NCBI RefSeq assembly: GCF_001039475.1
Contig: NZ_LELK01000001.1
Span: forward strand, 1,514,819 to 1,578,818
Length of the DNA stretch: 64,000 nt
Origin: Guptibacillus hwajinpoensis
Lineage (GTDB): Bacteria > Bacillota > Bacilli > Bacillales > Guptibacillaceae
Direction of reading: 5' to 3'
The translations under genes were made by a program, and so were the position numbers. The notes below the pieces were generated by a model, which did no database searches, had not been told where the DNA came from, and saw only the letters and a list, made by a program, of their open reading frames with translations. Of the stretch, positions 44,095-53,574 are shown piece by piece; within the stretch, counting starts at the first letter, position 1; every line of letters begins with the position of its first letter.

Positions 44095-44382
44095 TCATCC
44101 TCCAAATGACCAACCAAACAGAAAGAACCAAGTAAACCCACCCAAAACAACACTTAAACTGGTCGTTATAACTGGCAATGCTCTACTGTTACCGGTTTCC
44201 TTAATTGAGCCAGTAACTCCAAAGATCAGACCCAATAAAGAAGTGAATGGTGCTATTCTGATAAAGTTCACAATTGCACCAAATCCATTATTACTAAATA
44301 GGTTAATAATAAAAACAACAACTTGTATTACGAAAATAGCTAATATTATTCCAGCTAATCTTCCTGAAAAAGTTTTCGGCAT
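44095..44382 (-). CDS. Small three-helix membrane protein
   Basis: A 95-aa hydrophobic protein with helices at about residues 9-29, 36-60 and 72-92, and an AAGGGAG ribosome binding site before the ATG. The pattern resembles small DUF4190-like membrane proteins of Bacillus. Function unknown. Confidence 0.65.
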   Translation of the reverse strand: MPKTFSGRLAGIILAIFVIQVVVFIINLFSNNGFGAIVNFIRIAPFTSLLGLIFGVTGSIKETGNSRALPVITTSLSVVLGGFTWFFLFGWSFGG

Positions 44383-44545
44383 AAGCTACTCCCTTCAGTC
44401 TTCATATGTTACTACCAATTATTTCAAATTCCAGCAACCAAAACAATGACGATTTCATAAAAAGGGAGCTTATACGAATAACGGATAAGCTCCTAATTAA
44501 AGATCAGCAAAATCAATTGGTAACAGTTTGCTTTATTCGCAATTT

Positions 44546-44719
44546 CTATAATTGGATATTTTTAAGAAGTGAGAACGTCAGTATTATTGTTAACAAAGTA
44601 CCAGCAGACATTAATGTAACAATCTTCTGATTATCCTTTTCTTTTGACGATGACCCTAGTTCTCTAGATACAGTACTCCAAATAACGATAGATACTACAG
44701 CAACTATAAAAACAAACAA
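44546..44719 (-). CDS. 57-aa two-helix membrane protein
   Basis: A frame from TTG (44717-44719) to TAG (44546-44548), with GGGGG 7 nt upstream. It encodes a hydrophobic helix (FVFIVAVVSIVIWSTV), a polar loop (SRELGSSSKEKDNQKI) and a second helix (MSAGTLLTIILTFSLL). The clear alternation of membrane and polar segments supports a real gene rather than the opposite-strand frame 44406-44630. Confidence 0.6.
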   Translation of the reverse strand: MFVFIVAVVSIVIWSTVSRELGSSSKEKDNQKIVTLMSAGTLLTIILTFSLLKNIQL

Positions 44720-44811
44720 TGATTAACCCCCATTTTATGTATTGCAATAGTGTAATACTTGAATAACCCAATATCGATTTGAAACTATTGCACATAATCC
44801 TATCTATTATT

Positions 44812-45075
44812 CTATAGATAATTTCCAATCAACAATAAGATAAGACCTGTCATGAAAATAAATGGTAATATGAACCAAAATATTAATCCTGTCCATGGGT
44901 CTTGAACAATTACTGCATACGTTAATCCAATCGCAATCGATAAGGCTGGTGAGATCGGCAGCATAATAGCGATTCCCCATACTTTTAGTTTTCCTTCAAT
45001 GGCCTTTCCTTTGCCTAGTTCGAGTGCTACAAGAGCACTTAGAAATGCCACTACATAGCCTATTACCATCACCAT
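44812..45075 (-). CDS. Small membrane protein, unknown
   Basis: An 87-aa protein with three hydrophobic segments (about residues 3-20, 32-55 and 62-86). The ATG region has several possible starts (MVMVIG) and no strong ribosome binding site. It belongs to the run of small membrane-protein genes between 42.9 and 45.1 kb. Confidence 0.55.
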   Translation of the reverse strand: MVMVIGYVVAFLSALVALELGKGKAIEGKLKVWGIAIMLPISPALSIAIGLTYAVIVQDPWTGLIFWFILPFIFMTGLILLLIGNYL

Positions 45076-45161
45076 TTTGCCACTACTTTCTCTGATTTTT
45101 TTTAAATACTCTCAGTCTCATAATGTGAATACGTGATCACTTAATAATTAATTAAATTTAA

Positions 45162-45356
45162 TTACCCCAAGGAGTCTCGAATTTTTTCATCGTTCATATA
45201 ACGGATGCTTGTAATTTTTCTTTCTTCATTTTCCTGATTGGTATATGCAACTTCCATATTTACCATAAATTGTAACATAAACAACAGATTAGAAACTGCT
45301 ACTCCTCGAAATAAAAAATACACACCTCTGATTTCATGTGTGTATTTGGCTATCAT
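45162..45356 (-). CDS. Doubtful 64-aa small protein
   Basis: A short frame with a hydrophobic N-terminal half and a charged C-terminal half (TNQENEERKITSIRYMNDEKI). No ribosome binding site precedes the first ATG. The C-terminal half looks protein-like, so a shorter or formerly longer gene is possible. Confidence 0.3.
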   Translation of the reverse strand: MIAKYTHEIRGVYFLFRGVAVSNLLFMLQFMVNMEVAYTNQENEERKITSIRYMNDEKIRDSLG

Positions 45357-45384
45357 TTGGTTGTGAACCTATCAACTAAGTCCA

Positions 45385-45531
45385 TTAGCTTCTAGAATGG
45401 CGGGACTCAGTCACCGTTCCTTCTGTTTCAATGTGTTCCATCATAAAGTGGCATTCCGGACATTGTTTTAAAGGTTCAACTTCAAGAGAGAATTCAGAGA
45501 TATGACAATCAGGACAAAAGTATTCATACAT
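45385..45531 (-). CDS. Small zinc-ribbon protein
   Basis: A 48-aa frame from ATG (45529-45531) to TAA (45385-45387), with GGAGGG upstream (spacing about 10). It encodes two CxxC knuckles, FCPDC near residues 5-9 and QCPECH near 23-28, separated by 14 residues, then a polar tail. This is a classic one-zinc ribbon. Partner and function are unknown. Confidence 0.7.
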   Translation of the reverse strand: MYEYFCPDCHISEFSLEVEPLKQCPECHFMMEHIETEGTVTESRHSRS

Positions 45532-45632
45532 GAGCTGTAATCCCTCCCTTATAATTGTATTGTTAAAGCCAGGGACAGTTCTAAAAGAATAATTCTGCGC
45601 CTGAGCTGGTTTTCCTTTAACGATTGTAATAG

Positions 45633-45656
45633 GGGGTCAGACCGCTGTCTGACCCC
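45633..45656. repeat. GGGGTCAGAC palindrome
   Basis: GGGGTCAGAC (45633-45642) and GTCTGACCCC (45647-45656) form a 10-bp stem with a CGCT loop. It lies upstream of the zinc-ribbon gene and downstream of the InhA gene. It belongs to the dispersed hairpin class also seen at 48.8, 55.3 and 55.8 kb. Confidence 0.7.
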
Positions 45657-45713
45657 AACTCTTTCTCAACATATAAATAAGAAGCGCTTATCACTAAGCG
45701 CCCCTCATCCTTA

Positions 45714-48104
45714 CTATTTTCTTGTGATTGAAACTCGGCCAACAGAACGGTCTGTTGCTTCGCCTGTTACCTTGAAATTCAAGCCATATTCCGTTACATT
45801 ACGACCTGCATCAGGAATCGCTTCGTTAAGATAGCTCTTGCTATCATCAAACTTTTTCACAAATTGATTTTTCTTATCTGTCATTGTTAGTCCATTGATA
45901 CTTGAGTAGTCAATAAACATCTTACTATCTTTACGTAGACTGAAAGCAGCATCATGGATCTGATAACGTGTCTGCGCAGGAGTACCATCACTCCAGAACA
46001 ATTCGTGCTGATCAGCATCCACTACGCCAAGGAAACCTTCGCCTGGGTGAATACCAGTCCAGTTCTCCGAATATTTATTATCTGCATACCAGACAACAAG
46101 ACCAGGTTCAAATGACATCATACTCGCGCCACGGCGAATGTTTCCTAATCCTTTATCTACTCCCTGATGATTTCTCCATTCAAGCAAGTAGTAATGTTCA
46201 GATACCTTCACACCATCGTCTTTTGTAAATCCTTGGAGATCAACCTTAGGCGTACCTTCAGCATCATCAAAGAATAATTCGTTTCCATCAGCTGTTACAC
46301 GAATATCATCAATATAGAAGCCAGGATTCGATACAGCACCGTCTGTTAAATAGTTGAATTTAACAAATACTTCTTTCCCAGCATAATCACTCAAATCAAA
46401 TGTTCCATCAATCCAACCATCAGAATTACCAGTAATTCCGTTTCCAGGATTCGTTTCGTATGGATCCGTATCTGTTGTAATGTTACCTGGAATAGCTGTC
46501 CAGTTCTTTCCATCTTCACTTACTTGTACTGACCCATAATCCCAGTCTGTCTCAATGTCATACCATGTTTTAAACGACAATTCTCCGTTTGAAGCATCTG
46601 TCAGATTAACATTAAATACTGCAGAGTTATTTAGATCATCTGCACTTCCACTGAAATAGTCAAATTCTCCACTAAAAGGCGTGTTGATTTGAGTCTTTTT
46701 ATCAGGAAGATTGATCCTGAGGGCATCAAGATTCGTACCTTTCGTATTTGCTTGATCAAGGTATACTTCCAACCCTTTTTTATCAATATCTTCCAAGTCT
46801 ACTTCATCGTACTTTAACCAGTTTCCACCGTGTGCTGCTTGAAGGAATTCTTTCGACCATGCGCTAAATCCTGTTGGCTCTGTTCCTGGAAGTTTACCAG
46901 CCCAGCTTCCTCCAGCCATAAGCGACCAATACGAAACAGCTTCACCAGCACCTGAGTATTGCGTGTCGTATTCATCAGGCAGGCCTAAATCATGGCCATA
47001 TTCGTGTGCAAATACGCCAGCTGCTCCATCTGCCGGTTCGATTGTGTAGTCATATGCATACATAGAACCCTGTTCCCAGTAATCTACTTCTGGCTCCGGA
47101 GATCCTGCGATTGGGAAAACGCCACCAAGATTCCAACGGTGAGACCAGATCGCATCTTCACCAAGCTGACCTCCACCAGCTTCTTCTCCAACCGCTGAAT
47201 GAACAACCATTAAGTGATCAATTAGTCCGTCTGCTTCGCGGAAGTTACCATCGCCGTCAAGATCATAGCGATCTTCCTGGTCATATTCTGCTAGATTCAC
47301 GCTAGGATCTGCAGCTGCAGCAGTAAGCGCCTCTTTAACCAAACTACGTGCATCTTTGTCGCTGCCACCATTAGGGTTATTTCCACCGTATTCAGCAGCA
47401 TTCTTAGAAGCCATATACCAACCGGCAACATTACCATTAACCGTGTAAGCTCCATCGGTTTGTTCTTCATAGAATTGTTTCATAGATACTAGATTTTCAC
47501 CGTTTGGACCTTCATACCCGTCTTCACCGAAAATCATATCTTGATAGTGTTCTTTCACGTAATCTTCATAATACATATCCGACTCATCTGGCTGGATACT
47601 ATTATGAGGGAAATCAGGAAACTCGACTAGAAGAACGAGAACGTTATCTGAGCGAACATCACCGTGATAGTCTTCCTCAACAACAGTGTCCAGCTTCTTG
47701 CCGCCTTTACGTCCATTGTCTTTCGCTTTCTTATCATTGTCATTCTTAAGCTTATCCTTGATCTCTTTCTCAAGTTCAAGCTTTTCATCATTCAATTCTC
47801 CAGCTGACTCCATATCTTTAAGCGCATTTGATTTATTTTCGAGAAATTGATTTAGTTCTTTTTCAGCTTCCGTCGCAGAAGCATTCTTGGAAATTTCTCC
47901 ATTTTCTTTCAGCATTTCAATCAGTTTCTCTTCATTAGCTACCGCTAAATCAAACGGCCCTTGTTTATGTACATGTTCTTTCTTCACTTCTTGCTTTACG
48001 GAAGTAGATGGTTCCGCATGGACTGTACTGCTTGTACTTGGTGCTAATGACCCTAGTGTTAAAGCTGCAATCATTGCCATTGACAATACGTTTTTCCCTT
48101 TCAA
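45714..48104 (-). CDS. inhA: Immune inhibitor A-type M6 metalloprotease
   Basis: A 796-aa secreted zinc protease. A signal peptide (about 1-31) precedes an N-terminal prodomain (about 50-125), then the M6 catalytic region with HEYGHDLGLPDEYD (zinc ligands His367 and His371, Glu368 catalytic, third ligand in GLPD). A beta-sandwich, MAM/immunoglobulin-like part follows (about 480-620), then a C-terminal module. The size equals that of Bacillus InhA enzymes, which degrade extracellular proteins such as antimicrobial peptides. GGGGGATTGAG precedes the ATG. A lipoprotein resembling the prodomain is encoded upstream on the same strand (48391-48756). Confidence 0.94.
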   Translation of the reverse strand: MKGKNVLSMAMIAALTLGSLAPSTSSTVHAEPSTSVKQEVKKEHVHKQGPFDLAVANEEKLIEMLKENGEISKNASATEAEKELNQFLENKSNALKDMESAGELNDEKLELEKEIKDKLKNDNDKKAKDNGRKGGKKLDTVVEEDYHGDVRSDNVLVLLVEFPDFPHNSIQPDESDMYYEDYVKEHYQDMIFGEDGYEGPNGENLVSMKQFYEEQTDGAYTVNGNVAGWYMASKNAAEYGGNNPNGGSDKDARSLVKEALTAAAADPSVNLAEYDQEDRYDLDGDGNFREADGLIDHLMVVHSAVGEEAGGGQLGEDAIWSHRWNLGGVFPIAGSPEPEVDYWEQGSMYAYDYTIEPADGAAGVFAHEYGHDLGLPDEYDTQYSGAGEAVSYWSLMAGGSWAGKLPGTEPTGFSAWSKEFLQAAHGGNWLKYDEVDLEDIDKKGLEVYLDQANTKGTNLDALRINLPDKKTQINTPFSGEFDYFSGSADDLNNSAVFNVNLTDASNGELSFKTWYDIETDWDYGSVQVSEDGKNWTAIPGNITTDTDPYETNPGNGITGNSDGWIDGTFDLSDYAGKEVFVKFNYLTDGAVSNPGFYIDDIRVTADGNELFFDDAEGTPKVDLQGFTKDDGVKVSEHYYLLEWRNHQGVDKGLGNIRRGASMMSFEPGLVVWYADNKYSENWTGIHPGEGFLGVVDADQHELFWSDGTPAQTRYQIHDAAFSLRKDSKMFIDYSSINGLTMTDKKNQFVKKFDDSKSYLNEAIPDAGRNVTEYGLNFKVTGEATDRSVGRVSITRK

Positions 48105-48390
48105 ATGCTCAATCCCCCTAAAAAAATGTTTTTTTACAAAACCTTTACAATAGACTCACTATAATATGTTTTCTGAAAAATTAGAATGATCCAAAAGTCT
48201 CAAAATGCGTCATTTTACTGCAAAAATACCAATTTCATCTAATAAAAATACACTTTACTAACTAAAGACCCGTGTCAAAAGGACTATGATTCGACTTTAC
48301 TATTGTTTTCTCGCAATAACGCTTTAACCTGTTAACTTAACAAAAAAAGAGACTCATCATCTGAGCCTCCCATCGCAAATTTATCTAAAG

Positions 48391-48756
48391 TTACGATCCT
48401 TTACCAAGTTCCTTCTGAATCTCTTTCTTCAACTCCTCAATTGTCTTCTTATCTGATTTCTCATTCATTTTGTTTTGTTCTGCTTTCTTTTGAAGGTAGT
48501 TGTTTACTGCTTCTTCAATTTCTTCTGACGTTGCGTTCTCTTTTATAGCACCTGAAGATTTTAGCATTTCAATGATTTTCTCATCGTTTGCAATCATCTT
48601 TACCTGATCAGACCGCATCTCTTCTTCTACCGTTCCATCTTTTGTAGCGTTTGATATAGAAGAAGCATTTGGCTGTTGCTCTTCATTCCCTGTACAACCC
48701 ATCATACCCATAAGAAGGATGCTTAGCAGAACAAATCCCATACTTCTCAGCTTCAT
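48391..48756 (-). CDS. Lipoprotein resembling the InhA prodomain
   Basis: A 121-aa lipoprotein with a signal peptide and lipobox MMGC at about residues 18-21. After a Ser/Asn/Glu linker, residues about 53-120 (ANDEKIIEMLKSSGAIKENAT) align with residues about 56-122 of the adjacent InhA (ANEEKLIEMLKENGEISKNAS) and keep the C-terminal Glu/Lys-rich helix ending. It is therefore a stand-alone, membrane-anchored copy of the protease prosegment, likely arisen by duplication. It could bind or restrain the mature protease at the cell surface. It lies 286 bp upstream of inhA with no strong terminator between, so co-transcription is possible. Confidence 0.82.
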   Translation of the reverse strand: MKLRSMGFVLLSILLMGMMGCTGNEEQQPNASSISNATKDGTVEEEMRSDQVKMIANDEKIIEMLKSSGAIKENATSEEIEEAVNNYLQKKAEQNKMNEKSDKKTIEELKKEIQKELGKGS

Positions 48757-48833
48757 AGAATGACCTCCATTCTATTTATTGCATTTCTTATCTCATTAGA
48801 CGTTATGAGTAGGGAGAAGGTTACATTGATAAG

Positions 48834-48865
48834 AAGAAGGGTCAGGCACATGCCTGACCCTTCTT
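48834..48865. terminator. Palindromic terminator of GGTCAG type
   Basis: Perfect 15-bp arms (48834-48848 and 48851-48865) built on AAGAAGGGTCAGGCA with a 2-nt loop. It ends the 96-aa membrane protein gene and shares its core with the hairpins at 45.6, 55.3 and 55.8 kb. Confidence 0.8.
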
Positions 48866-48886
48866 AATCTATTCTTGTTTCTATCA

Positions 48887-49177
48887 TCACATAACCAAGT
48901 ATGAAATTGGGATGAACAAGACGACTGCATTTAGGATAATGCCTGTAATCGCAATTTTACTTTTTGATAAGCGATAAGCAGTAAGACCAAGTATCATTCC
49001 AACAGCACAGATTAATATAGGTAGAATAACGGGGAAGAACTGTTTTTGTATTGGTTGAAGATCAATCATACCTGATAAGAAGCTACCAGCTATAATAAAT
49101 GCAAGTCCTGCTGCCGCAATGGACACAATTGAAATAAAGGTACTACTACCATTGATTGAAGTAGGTGTGTTTGTCAT
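48887..49177 (-). CDS. Small three-helix membrane protein
   Basis: A 96-aa protein with helices at about residues 15-37, 47-67 and 74-94, and an AAGGAGAG ribosome binding site. Its layout is similar to the 95-aa protein at 44.1 kb (hydrophobic segments and a Tyr/Arg/Leu-rich loop), which suggests a DUF4190-like group. Function unknown. Confidence 0.65.
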   Translation of the reverse strand: MTNTPTSINGSSTFISIVSIAAAGLAFIIAGSFLSGMIDLQPIQKQFFPVILPILICAVGMILGLTAYRLSKSKIAITGIILNAVVLFIPISYLVM

Positions 49178-49262
49178 GGTATTCTCTCCTTTTGTTTACG
49201 CTCTCTAGCTCTAAACGTTTATTACCCTAGATGACTCAAACCTAATCAAATCAATGTGCTTC

Positions 49263-50132
49263 CTAAGGCAGTAGTTGCTCCTCTAGTGTTATCGCTTCAA
49301 CCCTTAAGGTCTCTTCTTCTTTCAATAAATGGAGCAAACCTCTCATTACAAGCTCATCAGGTTTTGATTTTCTTGATTCTTCTGAAATGCGATTTGTCAC
49401 TTCAAGGAAGTAGTGTTCGTTATCAAGCGTATGAATTTTCTCGTATACCGCCTTCCAAGCTTTCTCTCTTTTCTCGAAAGAAGTAAACGCTCCTTCTCGA
49501 TCCATTCCAACGGAGAATGGACGCATCATATCGTCATCAAGCAATGGCTTGCTTTTCCCAGCTAGAAAATCGTTTGCAAGAATTTCAATCTGGCGAACAA
49601 TATGATGTCCTAGTTTCTTTGGATCAAGCTCGTTTTCTGATGAAATCATAAGCCCTGTGTAAGACGTATAGATCGACTGCGTCATCCACATCAAATCCCA
49701 CTTATACGGAGATATCTTCTCTCCATATAGCTCGATTAGATTTCGCTCGAGCCAGCTGAACAATCTTCCCCTCATCCGATGACCCATGCTTTCTAACTTC
49801 TCACTGCTTTGCGCTGTTTCTCCTCGCATTTGCATTTTCATATAAGATTTGTATTCAAGTATTCCTTCGAACTGGACTTGGAACTGTTTGGCGAACCGTT
49901 CATATGGTGGAAGATTGCCATCTAGTCCAACGACAAATGCACGCTCGAACACGAGTTGCTGATAATGTTCATAAATCGATATAATCAAATCTTCCTTTGA
50001 TGGAAAAAATGAATAAAGTGATCCTTTCGATATCCCAACGCTATCTGCGATTTGTTGCATTGATGTATGTGTATAGCCCTTAGCGCCAATTAACTCAACG
50101 GCCGCTTCAAGAATTGCTTTTCTTTTATCCAT
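49263..50132 (-). CDS. yerO: TetR-family regulator, YerO-like
   Basis: A 289-aa regulator with an N-terminal helix-turn-helix (about residues 5-50; TSMQQIADSVGISKGSLYSFFPSKEDLI). The long ligand domain and the divergent RND gene match B. subtilis YerO, which neighbours swrC/yerP. The ATG at 50130-50132 has GAGGTG about 8 nt upstream; the GTG three codons earlier overlaps that site. It presumably represses the pump through the dyads at 50300-50313 and 50367-50380. Confidence 0.88.
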   Translation of the reverse strand: MDKRKAILEAAVELIGAKGYTHTSMQQIADSVGISKGSLYSFFPSKEDLIISIYEHYQQLVFERAFVVGLDGNLPPYERFAKQFQVQFEGILEYKSYMKMQMRGETAQSSEKLESMGHRMRGRLFSWLERNLIELYGEKISPYKWDLMWMTQSIYTSYTGLMISSENELDPKKLGHHIVRQIEILANDFLAGKSKPLLDDDMMRPFSVGMDREGAFTSFEKREKAWKAVYEKIHTLDNEHYFLEVTNRISEESRKSKPDELVMRGLLHLLKEEETLRVEAITLEEQLLP

Positions 50133-50272
50133 TGTATTCACCTCGATGTTCTCATCCTAACTCATAAACCAAATCATACCTCTTCTATTCAAAAAGAGCG
50201 AATTTCAAATGGGGGTTGAAGCTTTACAAAACGTATTCCCTTTAAAGATAGTGTAAGGAACACACTCATTTC

Positions 50273-50380
50273 TTGACATCCTCTATTATCTAGGTAAAAT
50301 GACTAGTGAGTCAAGAAGCTCAAAAGTTTATGTTTCAGTACTTAAAGGGTATAAACGAATACACACTGACCGACCAGTCG
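50273..50380 (+). promoter_or_regulatory. RND pump promoter with two TetR-type operators
   Basis: TTGACA (50273-50278), a 16-nt spacer and TAAAAT (50295-50300) form a near-consensus promoter. The 14-bp dyad TGACTAGTGAGTCA (50300-50313) overlaps the transcription start. A related, less symmetric TGACCGACCAGTCG lies at 50367-50380. Both have the TGAC-N6-GTCA-like form common for AcrR/TetR regulators. Confidence 0.7.
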
Positions 50381-50404
50381 AAAAAGAAAAGAGGAGGCCA
50401 TTTT

Positions 50405-53400
50405 ATGCTCAAGTGGATTCTACAACGATCCAAGCTGTTCATCATATTTATCCTACTATTTGTTATTGTTGGAGTATTTACATTCGTCCAACTCCCGCAG
50501 CGTGAAATTCCTGAAACGACCATTAACATTGGAACAGTTAACACTGTCTATCCAGGTGCTACTGTCGATACAGTAGAGCGCTCAATTACAAACCCTATTG
50601 AATCATCGCTTAGTTCAATTAATGGGATCGCTGAAGTGACTTCTTCATCAGCAGCCGGTTTTTCTACAATTGTTGTAGAAGTTGCAGAAGGCGAAAGTAA
50701 GAAAGAGATATTTAGCGACGTCCGTCAGGCGGTTTCAGATGCGCAAACTTCTTTCCCAGAAGATGCGTTTGAACCTGAAGTGAATGAATCAACGGCAAAA
50801 ATGCCGATCGTTTCCTATCACTTGACTAGTGAGAACCGTGATAATCTTTTTGCCCTGCAGGAAGAGTTGAATCGCTGGAAAGATGAAGTTGAAGAACTAT
50901 CAGGCGTTTCTGACGTTACGATTAAAGGATTACCTGAAGAGCAAATTCTAATTGAATTAAAACAAGAAGAATTGAAAGAGTCAGGGCTGAACGTCACCGA
51001 TGTTCAAAGCGCCATTAATAATGAATATTATCCTACTCCTCTTGGCAAACAGGAAATGGATGATGAACTTGTGCAACTCTCTGTTGAGAACTATGATTCA
51101 CTTGACCAAATGGAAGAGCTTTTCATCGGTAAAAACCCCGAAGGCGATTCCGTCTTTCTAAAAGACATTGCGAGTGTAGAGGTGAGTCCGAAAGAACTTA
51201 CTGACATCATCACATTCGAAGGAAAACCTTCCATCTCCTTCACTGCCTACGTAAAACCTGGTGAAGACATTCCAACTGTGGATGAACGGGTTAGCGAAAA
51301 AGTGGACGAACTTTCTGAAGGATTACCTTCTGATGTTGAATTAGAGTCCTACTACTCACAAGCATCAATCGTAAATGATATCTTCGATGGACTATTCCTA
51401 TCACTTGCCATTTCGGTTCTTGCTGTTATCGTTGCAACATCATTAGGACTTTCTGGATCCGGTGCACTTGTTGTTGCTCTTGCTGTTCCGATATCGGTCT
51501 TAATGGGATTCATACCACTTCCGTTCGCAGATGTTGATCTTAACCAGATTTCAGTTATCGGGTTGATCATTGCACTCGGAATTATCGTGGATGACTCCAT
51601 CGTTATCAACGACAACATTCAGAGAAGGTACAAGCTTGGTGATAAAGGATTAATGGGAGCAGTTAACGGCGTAAAAGAGATTTGGGTATCAATCGTCACC
51701 TCCTCTCTTGCCATTGTCTTTACATTTCTACCGCTCATTTTCCTATCAGGCGGTAACGGAGCCTTTATTAGAGCATTGCCGACTGTACTTATTACGACGA
51801 TCATCGCATCAACACTTGTCGCGCTTATTTTCGTACCAATCTTAAGATACTTCTTGAGCCGTAGATCTAAGAAGCCGATGTCAGATGCACCAGGCCTTCT
51901 CGGAAAGCCTTTAAACAAGCTTGCTGACGTCTATGCGGATAAATTATTGAAGAAGTTCTCGAAAAAACCAATTCTTGTTTCGATTATTGGTCTATTGTTC
52001 ACAACTGCGATCTTCGGATTAGTTGTTTTAACACCGTTCGAATTCTTCCCTGCAGCTGATAAAGAAGAAGTAACGGTAGACATTACACTGCCAATTGGTA
52101 CACCGATTGAAGAAACGCATGAAACGCTGCAAGATATTGAGGAAAGATTACAAACAGACGATGGCGTCTATGAAACAAGCGTCTTCACAGGAACTGGAAC
52201 TCCAGGGCTATTTAATAGCACGCTTACGAGTTCTGGCGAGAACACCGGACAGATCGTTGCCCGTGTTGATCGTGAAAATCAAACAACTCAAGGATTGATT
52301 GATGACTGGACGGACAAGCTTCGTACTGAATACCCTGAAGCTGAAATTTTCATGGAAACAATCCAACAAGGTCCTCCAGTAGGGGCACCTGTGACGGTAA
52401 CTGTTTCTGGTCCTGAAATTGACAAATTAATTGATCTAAGAGATGAATTAACGTCAGAAATTGAACAACTAGAAACCGATCTAGTCGTTGACAACGTTGG
52501 CGATTTCGCACCGTCACTCGACTACGTTCCTGACCGTGAAGCACTTGAAGAAAACGGAATTACAGTTAACCAGATTAGCCAACAAATCCGACTAGCAACA
52601 GCCGGCATTCCACTAAAAGCGTTCGATAATGGTGTCGTGAAGCGGGATATGAACATTGTGCTTGAAGATAGCGACGAAGAAGTGGATCTATCAAGCCTAG
52701 AGCTTCCTGCTGCATCAACCGGGGGTCCACCAGAACTTGTCGCACTCGATGAGCTCGTTACAACAGAGCGAAACGAAAAGCTTCAAACCATTCCTCACAT
52801 TGATGGTGAACGCGCAATTACATTACGTGCTTTCCCAGAAAATGAAGAGAATTACAAAGCAAACGTAACAGAAATTGTTGAGAAACAGCGCGATCAGCTT
52901 GAAGCTGATTACAGCATTACACTTGGTGGTGAGAATGAAGCACAAAGTGATTTCTTCGCAGAAATTACCGTCCTCTTCATCATCGTCCTTTTCCTTGTGT
53001 ATCTGCTTATCGCCCTTCAATTCAACTCACTTTCACTACCGTTCCTTGTTCTCGTTGCCGTTTATCTCGCAATTGCAGGAGCGATACTCGGACTATTCGT
53101 TACCCAAACGCCGATCAGTTTCCTTGGTGTAATGGGCATGGTCTCGCTCACAGGTATCGTCGTAAGAAACTCAGTAGTGCTAATTGAATTCATTGAACAA
53201 GCAGTGAAAAAAGGCATGGATGTGAAAGAAGCTGTCATTGAATCAGGACGCGTACGATTACGCCCTATCCTTCTAACAGCAATCACATCAATTGTTGCCT
53301 TAATCCCAGTTGCCGTATCTGGTGATGCACTCTTCACACCGCTTGCCGTAACGATTATTTCAGGTATCCTATTCTCAGCGATTCTTACACTCATTATGGT

Positions 53401-53464
53401 ACCTATGCTGTATCTTGTCTTCTATCGTTTTAGAAGAAAGAAAATGGCTCAAGAAGAAATATAG
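50405..53464 (+). CDS. swrC: RND-family efflux permease (SwrC/YerP-like)
   Basis: A 1019-aa, 12-helix RND pump of the AcrB/HAE type. The ATG at 50405 has GAGGAGG upstream and begins with the first helix; the longer frame adds 33 hydrophilic residues containing the operator region. Two large extracytoplasmic loops (about 40-310 and 530-830) flank helix blocks, and helix 4 carries the proton-relay acid pair (IIALGIIVDDSIVINDN). In B. subtilis SwrC exports surfactin and other amphiphiles. The adjacent YerO-like gene supports the assignment. It is monocistronic with its own terminator. Confidence 0.92.
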   Translation: MLKWILQRSKLFIIFILLFVIVGVFTFVQLPQREIPETTINIGTVNTVYPGATVDTVERSITNPIESSLSSINGIAEVTSSSAAGFSTIVVEVAEGESKKEIFSDVRQAVSDAQTSFPEDAFEPEVNESTAKMPIVSYHLTSENRDNLFALQEELNRWKDEVEELSGVSDVTIKGLPEEQILIELKQEELKESGLNVTDVQSAINNEYYPTPLGKQEMDDELVQLSVENYDSLDQMEELFIGKNPEGDSVFLKDIASVEVSPKELTDIITFEGKPSISFTAYVKPGEDIPTVDERVSEKVDELSEGLPSDVELESYYSQASIVNDIFDGLFLSLAISVLAVIVATSLGLSGSGALVVALAVPISVLMGFIPLPFADVDLNQISVIGLIIALGIIVDDSIVINDNIQRRYKLGDKGLMGAVNGVKEIWVSIVTSSLAIVFTFLPLIFLSGGNGAFIRALPTVLITTIIASTLVALIFVPILRYFLSRRSKKPMSDAPGLLGKPLNKLADVYADKLLKKFSKKPILVSIIGLLFTTAIFGLVVLTPFEFFPAADKEEVTVDITLPIGTPIEETHETLQDIEERLQTDDGVYETSVFTGTGTPGLFNSTLTSSGENTGQIVARVDRENQTTQGLIDDWTDKLRTEYPEAEIFMETIQQGPPVGAPVTVTVSGPEIDKLIDLRDELTSEIEQLETDLVVDNVGDFAPSLDYVPDREALEENGITVNQISQQIRLATAGIPLKAFDNGVVKRDMNIVLEDSDEEVDLSSLELPAASTGGPPELVALDELVTTERNEKLQTIPHIDGERAITLRAFPENEENYKANVTEIVEKQRDQLEADYSITLGGENEAQSDFFAEITVLFIIVLFLVYLLIALQFNSLSLPFLVLVAVYLAIAGAILGLFVTQTPISFLGVMGMVSLTGIVVRNSVVLIEFIEQAVKKGMDVKEAVIESGRVRLRPILLTAITSIVALIPVAVSGDALFTPLAVTIISGILFSAILTLIMVPMLYLVFYRFRRKKMAQEEI

Positions 53465-53480
53465 AATGAAATAGTGAAAG

Positions 53481-53502
53481 AGCCTGGGGAAATCCCCAGG
53501 CT
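53481..53502 (+). terminator. Rho-independent terminator
   Basis: Perfect 10-bp stem AGCCTGGGGA/TCCCCAGGCT with a 2-nt loop and T-run, just after the RND gene. Confidence 0.93.
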
Positions 53503-53574
53503 TTTTTGGGTTATTAAAGAAATAACAGAGATTCGATCAACTAATACCTCTACTATTCTAGGCTGATCTGTTAG

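Noticed and set aside
44406-44630. 74-aa plus-strand frame
   Set aside because: The opposite strand carries a better candidate (44546-44719) with a ribosome binding site and two membrane helices; the plus frame has neither.
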